Positions 43,356 through 52,121 of a stretch of 64,000 nucleotides of DNA are shown here, in pieces. The notes beneath the pieces were generated by a model. It was given only the letters and a program-made list of their open reading frames with translations. It searched no databases and was not told the DNA's origin. The stretch's first letter is position 1, and each line of letters opens with the position of its first letter. Source of the DNA: Chitinophagales bacterium (lineage in GTDB: Bacteria > Bacteroidota > Bacteroidia > Chitinophagales > LD1). Where the stretch lies: the NCBI GenBank assembly GCA_026129525.1, contig JAHCHW010000009.1, positions 62,001 through 126,000 of the forward strand. The letters are read 5' to 3'. Made by a program: the position numbers and the translations under genes.

Positions 43356-43453
43356 TAGCTTCACGAAAAAGTAAACAAAACGGTATAATGTTTGTTGTAG
43401 AATAAATTATATTAGCAATCTGACATCATTTTTTAACCAAATACACCAACACT

Positions 43454-43897
43454 GTGGACAACAACAACGGAGGGAAGTACAGCGGCTACTTCAGCAAAAA
43501 GCTAAAAGCAGGCAAAAGGAGAACTTACTTTTTCGATGTACGAAGCACTAAGCAAGGCGATTTTTTTCTAACTATTACCGAAAGCAAAAAGAAGTTTGAC
43601 AGCGATGGCTACGAAAGCCACAAAATTTTTCTTTACAAAGAAGATTTCAAAAAATTTCTGGAAGCATTGAACGAAACGGTGGACTACATTAAAAGCGACC
43701 TGATGCCCGATTACGATTACGAATCGGAACGCCCCGCATCGGTACGTAACAACAACCATCAGGAAACCGGTTTCAGCGAAAATCATTCGCAAAACCATGT
43801 TGCCGAAACTAATCACACCGAAACAACAAGTTCGGAGAACACTACACCCACTTCCACACCTTCCATTAGCGATGATGAGGTGATGAACTGGGATTAA
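43454..43897 (+). CDS. DUF3276 PUR-alpha-like nucleic-acid-binding protein
   Basis: A 147-residue protein beginning with GTG. Residues 5-90 form the DUF3276/PUR domain (YSGYFSKKLKAGKRRTYFFDV, then DFFLTITESKKKF and the helix YKEDFKKFLEALNETVDYI). The C-terminal 55 residues are disordered and rich in Asn, Thr, Glu and His. Family members in Bacteroidota are single-PUR-domain proteins that dimerise and bind single-stranded DNA or RNA. The precise role is unknown. A strong terminator follows. Confidence 0.92.
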   Translation: MDNNNGGKYSGYFSKKLKAGKRRTYFFDVRSTKQGDFFLTITESKKKFDSDGYESHKIFLYKEDFKKFLEALNETVDYIKSDLMPDYDYESERPASVRNNNHQETGFSENHSQNHVAETNHTETTSSENTTPTSTPSISDDEVMNWD

Positions 43898-43929
43898 ATT
43901 ACATACACTAACAGGGAACAAATCCTTGT

Positions 43930-43958
43930 AAGCCGCTCTACTTCGGGCGGCTTTTTTT
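43930..43958 (+). terminator. Intrinsic terminator
   Basis: AAGCCGC (43930-43936) pairs with GCGGCTT (43947-43953), followed by a T-run. It ends the transcript of the DUF3276 gene. Confidence 0.9.
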
Positions 43959-43986
43959 ATGAGTAGGGAAGAAATAGACCACACGG

Positions 43987-45153
43987 TTACCCTGTTACCA
44001 CCTTTATTTTTTTTGCATTGCCAATAGCCTTTTGCTTAACGGCATTTACATCTGCATTCACATCATCGTAGGCTAAAGTTACTGCCATTCTGCGGTAGGG
44101 GCGGGTGGTGGGTTTGCCGAAAATACGTACATCGGTGCGGGGTTCCTGCAGAGCAACATCAATGCCTGTGTAGGTTGGGTTAGCTCCCTCTTTTTCTGCT
44201 AACACTACAGCACTGGCTCCCACTTTCAATAACTCAATGGAAGGAATCGGTAAGCCGAGTATGGCGCGTGCGTGTAATTCGAACTCTGAAAAATTTTGAG
44301 TGCCTGCCAGTGTAACCATGCCGGTATCGTGCGGGCGGGGCGAAAGCTCGCTGAAATACACACCGTCATCTGCCAGAAAAAACTCAACACCCCAAATGCC
44401 TGCACCGGTAAGCGCGCGCGTAACTTTATCGGCAATTTGCTGCGCTTCAATTAAGTGTTCGTTACTTATGACGCAAGGCTGCCAACTTTCCTGGTAGTCG
44501 CCTCTTTCTTGCCTATGCCCAATAGGCGGACAAAAAAGTGTTTCTCCGCTTTTCTGTGTTACAGTTAGTAATGTGATTTCTGTATGAAAGTTTACAAAAG
44601 CTTCTACAATTACTTCGACAATATCGCCCCGCTTGCCGCTTTGCGAGTAGTTCCAGGCTTTCTCTATATCAGCAGCACTTTTAATAGTACTTTGCCCCTT
44701 GCCCGATGAACTCATTAGAGGTTTAACCACACAAGGAATACCCACTTCCTGCACAGCGGCTCTCAACTCATCAAGTGTAGTAGCATAACGATAGTTAGCA
44801 GTTTTAAGTCCCAGGTCTTTCGCAGCCAAATCGCGTATGGCTTTGCGGTTCATGGTAAAGTTGGCGGCACGAGCACTGGGTACTACTTGTATGCCTTGCT
44901 TTTCATAATCGTAAAAGCGCTCGGTGCGTATGGCTTCAATCTCGGGCACAATAATATCAGGTTTGTGCTTGACAATTACAGCATCCAGCGCATCACCATC
45001 CAACATATTTATTACTTCCCGTTCATCGGCCACTTGTTGAGCGGGTGCATTGTTGTACGAATCAACCGCTACTACATATTGCCCAAGGCGTTTTGCAGCA
45101 ATTACAAATTCTTTTCCGAGTTCACCACTACCCAGCAGCACTATCTTTTTCAT
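43987..45153 (-). CDS. purT: Formate-dependent GAR transformylase
   Basis: PurT makes formyl-GAR from GAR, formate and ATP in purine synthesis. It is a 388-residue ATP-grasp enzyme. The N-terminal block [20 protein letters not shown] and the PEIEAIRTE block are diagnostic. The ATP-grasp core has [13 protein letters not shown] and the metal ligands in [22 protein letters not shown]. It is a single gene facing the DUF3276 gene, with a terminator between them. Confidence 0.97.
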   Translation of the reverse strand: MKKIVLLGSGELGKEFVIAAKRLGQYVVAVDSYNNAPAQQVADEREVINMLDGDALDAVIVKHKPDIIVPEIEAIRTERFYDYEKQGIQVVPSARAANFTMNRKAIRDLAAKDLGLKTANYRYATTLDELRAAVQEVGIPCVVKPLMSSSGKGQSTIKSAADIEKAWNYSQSGKRGDIVEVIVEAFVNFHTEITLLTVTQKSGETLFCPPIGHRQERGDYQESWQPCVISNEHLIEAQQIADKVTRALTGAGIWGVEFFLADDGVYFSELSPRPHDTGMVTLAGTQNFSEFELHARAILGLPIPSIELLKVGASAVVLAEKEGANPTYTGIDVALQEPRTDVRIFGKPTTRPYRRMAVTLAYDDVNADVNAVKQKAIGNAKKIKVVTG

Positions 45154-45306
45154 TTATCCGGTACATTGTTTTGAAAGTTGCAAGATGGAAAAAACTATGG
45201 GAATTGCTGTTAGAGGAAGGTTGAAATTTATTTCAATAAGCCAAAGAATAATCGCTCACCAAATTTGTTTTTGGTTACGTTTGCCTACCATTAAACATTA
45301 AACACA

Positions 45307-45810
45307 ATGAACGACAACTTACGCATACGCATGGAAGACCTGTTTATGGAAGCTGACCGCCTTATAAGCGAACAAAAAATAGGAGAGGCTTTTACCAAAC
45401 TTACTTCCATAATTCAGGAAATGCCCAACTTTGGTAAAGCATATAATCACATTGGCTGGATATACGAAACCAAGTATAAAGATTACCCCAATGCCGAAAA
45501 GTATTACAAACAGGCAATAGAGTACTCGCCCGATTACCATGCAGGTTATTACAATTACGCCATTGTGCTTTCTACCTTGCAAAAGTGGGATGAACTACAG
45601 GCACTGTTGCAGAAAGCATTAAATGTGCCCGGCATTAACAAAGGCACCATCTACAACGAGTATGCCATTATGTACGAAGGGCAGGGCAAATACAAAGAAG
45701 CCATTGATGCTTATAAGCAATATGCCGCCAATACTTTCGACAGTAAACTGCTCGATACTGCCAAAGACAGCATTGAACGTTGCAAAAAGAAAATGGAAAT
45801 TTTCGGTTAA
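45307..45810 (+). CDS. Tetratricopeptide-repeat protein
   Basis: A 167-residue soluble protein made of about four TPR units, recognisable from FGKAYNHIGWIYE, NAEKYYKQAIEYSPDYHAGYYNYAI and YNEYAIMYEGQGKYKEAIDAYKQY. It is probably a protein-binding scaffold, but no partner is indicated. A TACGTTTG -7-like box ends at 45283, 23 nt before the start; a matching -33 box was not found. It overlaps the convergent membrane-protein gene by 4 nt. Confidence 0.88.
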   Translation: MNDNLRIRMEDLFMEADRLISEQKIGEAFTKLTSIIQEMPNFGKAYNHIGWIYETKYKDYPNAEKYYKQAIEYSPDYHAGYYNYAIVLSTLQKWDELQALLQKALNVPGINKGTIYNEYAIMYEGQGKYKEAIDAYKQYAANTFDSKLLDTAKDSIERCKKKMEIFG

Positions 45811-46130
45811 GATTCTTTTCGCCTGTTCCAGATAAGTAACAGCATTGTGAGTATTGCTGCTACAAGCGCAACACCGAGTATGGTTTGCGCTCCGGGCCAG
45901 TGCATCAACTTAAAAAGAAATCCGGCAGAAAGCAATGCGATAGTATAACCTTTCGCTTTGTAAGCGATGTTGTCGCTTACCATTGATGATGCCAGCCCGT
46001 ACAAGCTCAATGAACCTAACCCGCATATAAGCAACACGTTTGCTCCCGCCCAGTGCATTAACTTAAACACCATGCCGGTTATTGAAACCAATAATGCGGG
46101 CAGTAAAATTTGATGGAGAACTTTTTGCAT
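45807..46130 (-). CDS. Small membrane protein with duplicated GldL-like motif
   Basis: A 107-residue membrane protein with three to four hydrophobic segments. The motif FKLMHWAGANVLL (about 22-34) recurs as FKLMHWPGAQTIL (about 73-85), so the protein looks like an internal duplication of a two-helix unit. The phrase FK(I/L)MHWPGA is also found in the membrane part of GldL, a motor protein of the type IX secretion/gliding machinery, but the cytoplasmic GldL domain is absent. Many small Bacteroidota proteins share this unit; function is unknown. Confidence 0.78.
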   Translation of the reverse strand: MQKVLHQILLPALLVSITGMVFKLMHWAGANVLLICGLGSLSLYGLASSMVSDNIAYKAKGYTIALLSAGFLFKLMHWPGAQTILGVALVAAILTMLLLIWNRRKES

Positions 46131-46244
46131 AATTTTTACCGAAAGTAGAAAAACTGTTAGCTCTTGTTTTAGTTTTCATGTCCCCCAAAAAAATACATTG
46201 CGAATGTTGCGATTTGTTTAGCTTTCATTTGTAAACAAAACTGT

Positions 46245-49097
46245 ATGAAGAAGTTTTTACCCTGCCTGTTTGTATTCGCATACACTTTTTCAACTGCACA
46301 AACAACGTGGTCTGAACATGTTGCGCCAATACTGTACGCACATTGCACACCCTGCCACCATACCGGTGGTATAGCACCTTTTTCGCTGATGACTTATGCC
46401 GAGGCATTTGCCGCTTATCCCAGCATTAAAAGTTCGGTGCAAAATAAACGAATGCCGCCATGGCCCCCCGACCCTAACTACAAACATTTTGTACACGAAC
46501 GGGTGCTAACCACGCAGGAGATAAATACCATAGTTGATTGGGCAAACAGCGGTGCACAACAAGGAAACATTACACAAGCACCTGCACAACCTACTTACAG
46601 CAACACAACACAGTTAGGAACTGTTGATTTGAGTGTTACCATACCAACCTATACCGTAAGCGGTGCAGGCGATGTGTACCGCAATTTTCCCATCCCGGTT
46701 ACTGTGCCTAACGGGTATTATGTTACGGCATTTGAAGTAATACCCGGCACTCCGCAAATTGTTCATCACGTGCTCATATTTCATGATTCAACTAATGTTC
46801 CTGCTCAACACGATGCTGCCGACCCGGGTCCGGGGTACACAAATGTGGGAGGCACAGGTTCATTAGCCTCAAAACTTATTGGAGGTTACACCCCCGGTGC
46901 ATCGCCTTATTACACACCTGTAGGAACAGGATTTCGTTTGCCTACGAGCACTAACATTGTTATACAGGTGCACTATCCGGCAGGCAGCCAGGGAATGACC
47001 GATGCTACTACCGTTAATTTTAAGTTAAGCCCGGGCCCAAAAAGAGAACTTACTGTTTGGCCCCTGTTGAATCACCTTCAATCACTCACCAACGGACCTT
47101 TGGTAATTCCTGCCAACCAAACCAAGACATTTAACCAGCAATACAATGTATCGGGCAATTGGACATTTTTAGGTGCCTTTCCGCACATGCACCTTATTGG
47201 CAAAAGCATTAAATCGTGGGCAAATACAACAGTTCCTAACGATACTATCCGCTTTGTAAATATTCCGAATTGGGATTTCCACTGGCAGGATACTTATGTT
47301 TTCCCGAATGCCGTAAAAGTGCCCAACGGCTCTACGCTTCGCGCGACTGCTTTTTACGATAATACTTCTGCTAATCCTAATAACCCCAGTAATCCGCCCC
47401 AGAATGTAACAGCCGGGGAAGCCACTACGCAGGAAATGATGATGGTTTTCTTTACCTATATGCCCTATCAAACAGGAGATGAAAATTTGATTATTGACAG
47501 AAGAGTGATTCCGAAAGGCGCCACTACTTTCTGCAACGGACAATCGGTAAATCTTAAGACAATTGAAGGGACAGGTTATACCTATCAATGGTACAGAAAC
47601 GGAGTACTGATTAACGGAGCAACATCTTTTCAGTATGCCGCCACGCAAACAGGTAATTATCATGTAGTAATTACGCTCGGGTCTAACACCGCCAACTCTG
47701 ATACCATTCCGGTTACGGTAAACACCGCTCCGAATGCCGTTGTTACCCCTTCGGGCAGTACGGCAATTTGTTCAGGCAATTCGGTAACACTTAATGCGTC
47801 AACCGGAAATGGTTACAGCTACCAATGGTTTAAAGACGGAAGCCCTGTAAGCGGTGCAACTTCATCTGCTTTAGCGGCTAACACAGCAGGTAATTACACC
47901 GTTCAAATTTACAACGGATGCTATGCAGTATCGAATACCGTTACTGTTACAAATGCTACCCCGCCTTCTGCCGCTATTACTCCCCTGGGAGCAACATCGT
48001 TTTGCCCGGGAGGAAATGTAAGTTTATCTGCACCCGCAGGGTTAAGTTACCAGTGGAGTTCGGGAGGAAGTTTACAAACTCTTGTTGCTAATGCAAGCGG
48101 CACTTACACAGTTACAGTAACCGATGCTAACGGCTGTACCAACTCATCTTCCATAAACATTGCCGTATTTACTCCGCCTTCGGCTGTAGTAACAACCGAC
48201 AAACCCACTACTATTTGTCCGGGCGATGCGGTTACACTTTCGGCACCTGCCGGTTTGACTTATTTATGGAGCAACGGATCCAATGCCCAAAGTATTACCG
48301 TTTCGCAAAACGGAAGTTTTACGATTACCGTTACTGATGCGAACGGATGCACAGCAGCATCGGGGGCTACAACCGTTACCGTAAGTAACAATGCTGTAGC
48401 CAATGTTACATCATCGGGCGCTACCACTTTTTGCGAAGGGAATGCGGTAACACTTACAGCTACAAGCGGCACACAATATGCGTGGAGTAATGGTGCTACA
48501 ACGCAGTCAATTACCGTTAACACCACAGGAACATTTACGGTAACAGTAACAGTTGGCAATAACTGTACTGCAGTATCGGTTCCCGAAACTATAACCGTAA
48601 GCAGTTTGCCTGCCGTAACTTTAAGCGGCAATCAGGATGCAATATGTGTAAATGCGCTGCCGCTTGCACTTACAGGCGGAAGTCCTGTGGGTGGTTCTTT
48701 CTCGGGTACAGGAATTTCGGGAAGTGAGTTTATCCCATCTGTAGCCGGTGTTGGACAACATACTATTACCTACACTTACACTGATGCAAACAATTGCAGC
48801 AACACTGCCACCGAAACAATAATTGTTTCCGATTGCACAGGGTTAAGTGATATAAGCGGAGAAAGTGTTTCGGTGTTTCCCAACCCGAGCAACGGCAAGT
48901 TTGAAGTAATTGTAGCAAGCGTTGAACAGAACGTTACACTCAAACTGTTTGATATGAGCGGTGAACTCATTTATGCTGAAGCGCTTCAACATACACACAA
49001 TGTTGTTGAATTGGCTTGGCTTGCCAAAGGGGTTTACACTATTCAGATTGCAGGCGCTAATTCAATATACTTTGGCAAAGTAGTAATAGCACATTAA
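46245..49097 (+). CDS. Secreted cytochrome c/copper monooxygenase-like protein with Ig repeats and type IX sorting domain
   Basis: A 950-residue exported protein. After the signal peptide (about 1-19) comes a small cytochrome-c-like domain with CTPCHH (Cys34, Cys37, His38) and MPPWPPDP. Residues about 110-410 resemble copper type II ascorbate-dependent monooxygenases, with IVHHVLIFH and FPHMHLIGKS as likely copper-binding histidine blocks. Residues about 425-780 hold five Ig/PKD-like repeats of 65-75 residues, each with F/I-C-x-G and Y-x-W. A further Ig-like piece follows, then a type A sorting domain (VFPNPSNGKFEV to LAKGVYTIQI). A copper/heme oxidase role on the cell surface is inference. 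Confidence 0.9.
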   Translation: MKKFLPCLFVFAYTFSTAQTTWSEHVAPILYAHCTPCHHTGGIAPFSLMTYAEAFAAYPSIKSSVQNKRMPPWPPDPNYKHFVHERVLTTQEINTIVDWANSGAQQGNITQAPAQPTYSNTTQLGTVDLSVTIPTYTVSGAGDVYRNFPIPVTVPNGYYVTAFEVIPGTPQIVHHVLIFHDSTNVPAQHDAADPGPGYTNVGGTGSLASKLIGGYTPGASPYYTPVGTGFRLPTSTNIVIQVHYPAGSQGMTDATTVNFKLSPGPKRELTVWPLLNHLQSLTNGPLVIPANQTKTFNQQYNVSGNWTFLGAFPHMHLIGKSIKSWANTTVPNDTIRFVNIPNWDFHWQDTYVFPNAVKVPNGSTLRATAFYDNTSANPNNPSNPPQNVTAGEATTQEMMMVFFTYMPYQTGDENLIIDRRVIPKGATTFCNGQSVNLKTIEGTGYTYQWYRNGVLINGATSFQYAATQTGNYHVVITLGSNTANSDTIPVTVNTAPNAVVTPSGSTAICSGNSVTLNASTGNGYSYQWFKDGSPVSGATSSALAANTAGNYTVQIYNGCYAVSNTVTVTNATPPSAAITPLGATSFCPGGNVSLSAPAGLSYQWSSGGSLQTLVANASGTYTVTVTDANGCTNSSSINIAVFTPPSAVVTTDKPTTICPGDAVTLSAPAGLTYLWSNGSNAQSITVSQNGSFTITVTDANGCTAASGATTVTVSNNAVANVTSSGATTFCEGNAVTLTATSGTQYAWSNGATTQSITVNTTGTFTVTVTVGNNCTAVSVPETITVSSLPAVTLSGNQDAICVNALPLALTGGSPVGGSFSGTGISGSEFIPSVAGVGQHTITYTYTDANNCSNTATETIIVSDCTGLSDISGESVSVFPNPSNGKFEVIVASVEQNVTLKLFDMSGELIYAEALQHTHNVVELAWLAKGVYTIQIAGANSIYFGKVVIAH

Positions 49098-50254
49098 GCT
49101 ATTGGCTGCTTTACCGGTTCTCCTTTCAGCATTTTGCGGAGGGTTTCAACGGTGTGGTCTATTTCTTCTTTTGTGTTGTATTTGCTGAAGGAGAAGCGAA
49201 TGGCTTTTCGCTTCGGATCAGCACCAATGGCTTCGAGTACATGCGAACCTTTCTCAGAGCCGGAAGTGCAGGCGCTTCCACCACTGGCAGCAATGCCCGC
49301 CATGTCTAAGTTAAACAACATCAACTCTGCTTTTTCATGCTCGGGTAGCGATACGTTCAATACTTTACAGTTGCTGCCTTCATCGGTAACATCGCCATTA
49401 AAATCTACTCTTTCAATGGCATTAGTCAGCTTGTTAATCATGTAGTGTTTCAGCGAAAGCAGATATTGCCGGTTGGCATCCATTTGTTCAATGGCGAGTT
49501 CAAGTGCTTTGCCCAAACCAACAATGCCCGGCACGTTCTCGGTACCTGCACGCATGTTGCGCTCTTGTGAGCCACCATCAATATAGGGTTTAAGCATGGC
49601 TTCGCTGTTAACATACAAAAAACCTACGCCTTTGGGTCCGTGAAATTTATGAGCCGAGCCGCTCATGAAATGAATTTTCACTTTTTGCAAATCGAAAGGA
49701 AAGTAACCAATGGTTTGCACCGTATCGGAATGAAAGTAAGCCCCGTATTGTTTACACAGTTCCGAAACTTCGGCAATGTTTAGCATGGTGCCTATTTCGT
49801 TGTTGGCGTGCATTAAACTGACTAGCGTGGTTCCTTTTTCCGCTGCAAGCAAATCGCCCAACGAGTTCAAATCGGGCTTCCCGTATTTATCCAGCACAAC
49901 AAAGTCTATAACTACCCCTTCGCGCTGCATAGCTTCTACCGAATGCAACACACAATGATGTTCGGTTTTGGAAGTGATAATTCGTTTTACGCCCAAATCG
50001 CGCACTGCACATTTAATAATGGTATTGCTGCTCTCGGTTCCCGAGCCGGTAAAAAATATCTCAGAGGTAGAAGCATTCAAATACTTGGCTACCGTTTTCC
50101 GCACTTTCTCTATAGCGGCTTTGGCTTTTCTTCCATAACTGTGTATAGAAGATGGATTCCCGAAATGCTCGGCAAAGTAGGGCAGCATTTCATCCAGCAC
50201 CTCTTTCGAAACAGGGGTGGTAGCTGCATTATCTAAGTACACTTTCACAGACAT
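49094..50254 (-). CDS. Cysteine desulfurase (NifS/IscS type)
   Basis: A PLP enzyme that takes sulfur from cysteine for iron-sulfur clusters and tRNA thiolation. It has 386 residues. The N-terminal block VYLDNAATTPVSKEVLDEML is typical. The PLP lysine is in GSAHKFHGPKGVGFLY. The catalytic cysteine is in GGSACTSGSEKGSHVL, with the long loop of group I (NifS/IscS) enzymes. No iscU or suf genes lie nearby. Its stop codon overlaps the convergent gene by 4 nt. Confidence 0.96.
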   Translation of the reverse strand: MSVKVYLDNAATTPVSKEVLDEMLPYFAEHFGNPSSIHSYGRKAKAAIEKVRKTVAKYLNASTSEIFFTGSGTESSNTIIKCAVRDLGVKRIITSKTEHHCVLHSVEAMQREGVVIDFVVLDKYGKPDLNSLGDLLAAEKGTTLVSLMHANNEIGTMLNIAEVSELCKQYGAYFHSDTVQTIGYFPFDLQKVKIHFMSGSAHKFHGPKGVGFLYVNSEAMLKPYIDGGSQERNMRAGTENVPGIVGLGKALELAIEQMDANRQYLLSLKHYMINKLTNAIERVDFNGDVTDEGSNCKVLNVSLPEHEKAELMLFNLDMAGIAASGGSACTSGSEKGSHVLEAIGADPKRKAIRFSFSKYNTKEEIDHTVETLRKMLKGEPVKQPIA

Positions 50255-50364
50255 AGCGCGAAGGTAAACGATTTAGGTTTTCGTGCACTTGTTCCGATAA
50301 AACAGCTTGCTATCTTTGGCGCATTATGGCGTTTACGGAACGCTGCTAAATATTCAGACCAGTA

Positions 50365-50688
50365 ATGAAAAAACTCATACTCCCTTTCATTGTTCTTGTA
50401 GTAATGGCATTTTCGCAGAGTTGCAAAAAGTGTTTTCGCTGTTACAACGAATGTGTGCAATGCAATATTGTGGTTAATAATCACACGTTTGGTCATGTTT
50501 TGTGCAAGGATAGTTTTAATACCACCCAGCAATACGAGGCGGCTATTTCTGCCGATACTTCGTTGGGATATACTTGCTTTGCTACGGCACCTACATACAA
50601 CTACGAGTTTTGCGTAAACCAGCCCGGCAAAGAGAGTTATCTGAACTATTACAACAAGGGCAAAAAAGTAACCTGCGATGAGAAGTAG
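50365..50688 (+). CDS. Cys-rich lipoprotein, nine-cysteine family (copy 2)
   Basis: A 107-residue lipoprotein with a signal peptide ending at SQSC (Cys20). Cysteines are at 20, 23, 26, 30, 33, 47, 71, 83 and 104. The protein at 7243-7566 has the same length and nine cysteines at the same places to within one residue. The shared start CxKC(Y/F)RC(Y/H)NxCxxC gives five cysteines in 14 residues. No known domain was recognised; metal binding or a disulfide knot is possible. It overlaps the next lipoprotein gene by 11 nt, so they are probably co-translated. Confidence 0.85.
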   Translation: MKKLILPFIVLVVMAFSQSCKKCFRCYNECVQCNIVVNNHTFGHVLCKDSFNTTQQYEAAISADTSLGYTCFATAPTYNYEFCVNQPGKESYLNYYNKGKKVTCDEK

Positions 50689-51430
50689 TTTATTGTTACT
50701 GGCAATTTGTGGTGTGCTTTTTACTTCTTCCTGCAAAAAGAAAGAGCAGTTTTGTAAACTCGGCAAGTTTTACGCCACCGATGGAGCTAATTATTCTACC
50801 CCGAACACTTTTACCTACGATGCCGCCAATCGGTTGATAAAGATTGCCTATGTTGACAAAACAAAGGATACCCTCGTTTATTCAGCCGATACGTTGTTTG
50901 TGAAGAAATATGATTACCGCGATACGCTGTTGAGCTTATTAAGCGGTTTGCTGAACAGCAACGGCAGTATAACAAGTGCTACACTGATTACCTTTGATGC
51001 TTCGGGCAATGTAACCGGCACCGAAACGTATTCGCTCCAGTACAATGCCGATGGCACCCTTTCGCAGTTTTCGCTAAGTAATTCGTCCGGAAACGAAACC
51101 CGAATTTACACCTATGCCGATGGCAACCGCGCAACAGGTAAACTGTTTGTTGGCGGCATCGAGCAGGAGAAGTATGTTTTCTTTCACTCTACAGCCCTTA
51201 ACAAAACCGGCATAGATGATAATAACGGAGTGTTTACCCCTTACTTCGGAAAACCCTCTAAAAATCTGTTGGACAGCCTTCATATAATTGCCGGTGGCGA
51301 TACTACCCGCATACGCTATACGCATCAATTGGACGGCAACGGCTACACTATTAAAACGGTACGCACTTACCTTCCTCCAAGTGTAGATACCAAGTTCTTC
51401 ACGTATTCGTATTTCGACTGCCGTGAATAA
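50678..51430 (+). CDS. Lipoprotein with YD-like repeats
   Basis: A 250-residue lipoprotein with a signal peptide ending at TSSC (Cys19) and KKK after it. The mature protein is beta-rich, with short repeats of the form TFTYDAANRLIKI, TLITFDASGNVTGTE and SLQYNADGTLSQF, reminiscent of YD/RHS-like or DUF4595-type sheet repeats of Bacteroidota lipoproteins. It starts 11 nt inside the Cys-rich lipoprotein gene. Function is unknown. Confidence 0.85.
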   Translation: MRSSLLLLAICGVLFTSSCKKKEQFCKLGKFYATDGANYSTPNTFTYDAANRLIKIAYVDKTKDTLVYSADTLFVKKYDYRDTLLSLLSGLLNSNGSITSATLITFDASGNVTGTETYSLQYNADGTLSQFSLSNSSGNETRIYTYADGNRATGKLFVGGIEQEKYVFFHSTALNKTGIDDNNGVFTPYFGKPSKNLLDSLHIIAGGDTTRIRYTHQLDGNGYTIKTVRTYLPPSVDTKFFTYSYFDCRE

Positions 51431-51453
51431 GGGGATTTTCCCTTATTTCTCTA

Positions 51454-51484
51454 TTTGCACAAATCAACCGAAAAGTTATTTTTG
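51454..51484 (+). promoter_or_regulatory. rplL promoter
   Basis: TTTG (51454-51457) and TATTTTTG (51477-51484) are exactly 19 nt apart, a full match to the Bacteroidota promoter. Transcription would start near 51491, giving a leader of about 130 nt. GTTTTGA (51491-51497) can pair with TCAAAAC (51517-51523) at the very start of that leader. Confidence 0.75.
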
Positions 51485-51623
51485 CAACCCGTTTTGACAA
51501 CTGCTTCCAACTATTATCAAAACAGGAAACGTTCTTACCGTGAAACTGCCTACAGGAATGTGAGCCCTGAAACGCAGCAACACCGCGGAACAATATGGTA
51601 TAACAAAACAAAAACAAATAACA

Positions 51624-52001
51624 ATGGCAGATTTAAAAGCACTGGCTGAAACATTAGTAAGCCTTACTGTAAAAGATGTTCAGGAATTAGCAAACATTTT
51701 AAAGGCAGATTACGGTATTGAACCGGCTGCTGCGGCTGTAGCTGTAGCTGCAGGTCCTGCAGGTGGTGGCGCTGCTGCTGCTGCTGAAAAAACTGAATTT
51801 GACGTAATTCTGAAAAGCGCTGGCGCTCAGAAGCTGAACGTAGTGAAAGTGGTTAAAGACCTTACCGGTCTCGGACTGAAAGAAGCTAAAGATTTAGTGG
51901 ATGGTGCACCGAAGCCCGTTAAAGAAAAGGTTGACAAGGCTACTGCCGAAGACCTGAAGAAAAAACTGGAAGAAGCAGGCGCTGAAGTTGAAGTGAAGTA
52001 A
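51624..52001 (+). CDS. rplL: 50S ribosomal protein L7/L12
   Basis: The stalk protein of the large ribosomal subunit, which recruits translation GTPases. It is full length (125 residues). The N-terminal dimerisation domain has [20 protein letters not shown]. The Ala/Gly-rich hinge lies at about 36-55. The C-terminal domain has [21 protein letters not shown] and [20 protein letters not shown], the GTPase-contact helices. Unusually, rplJ is not upstream and rpoB is not downstream. It stands alone with its own promoter, leader and terminator. Confidence 0.98.
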   Translation: MADLKALAETLVSLTVKDVQELANILKADYGIEPAAAAVAVAAGPAGGGAAAAAEKTEFDVILKSAGAQKLNVVKVVKDLTGLGLKEAKDLVDGAPKPVKEKVDKATAEDLKKKLEEAGAEVEVK

Positions 52002-52023
52002 TTACACTAACAACAATATATTA

Positions 52024-52057
52024 AAGGGTTAATCCGGTTGGGTTAGCCCTTTTTTAT
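52024..52057 (+). terminator. Intrinsic terminator after rplL
   Basis: AAGGGTTAATCC (52024-52035) pairs with GGGTTAGCCCTT (52040-52051) with two G-T wobbles and a GGTT loop, followed by TTTTTA. It closes the single-gene rplL transcript. Confidence 0.9.
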
Positions 52058-52121
52058 TTTTTGCTTTGTAACACTGTGCTGTTAAAGCAAAATATTTTCA
52101 CTCTGCTGCCGTCAACATTTT

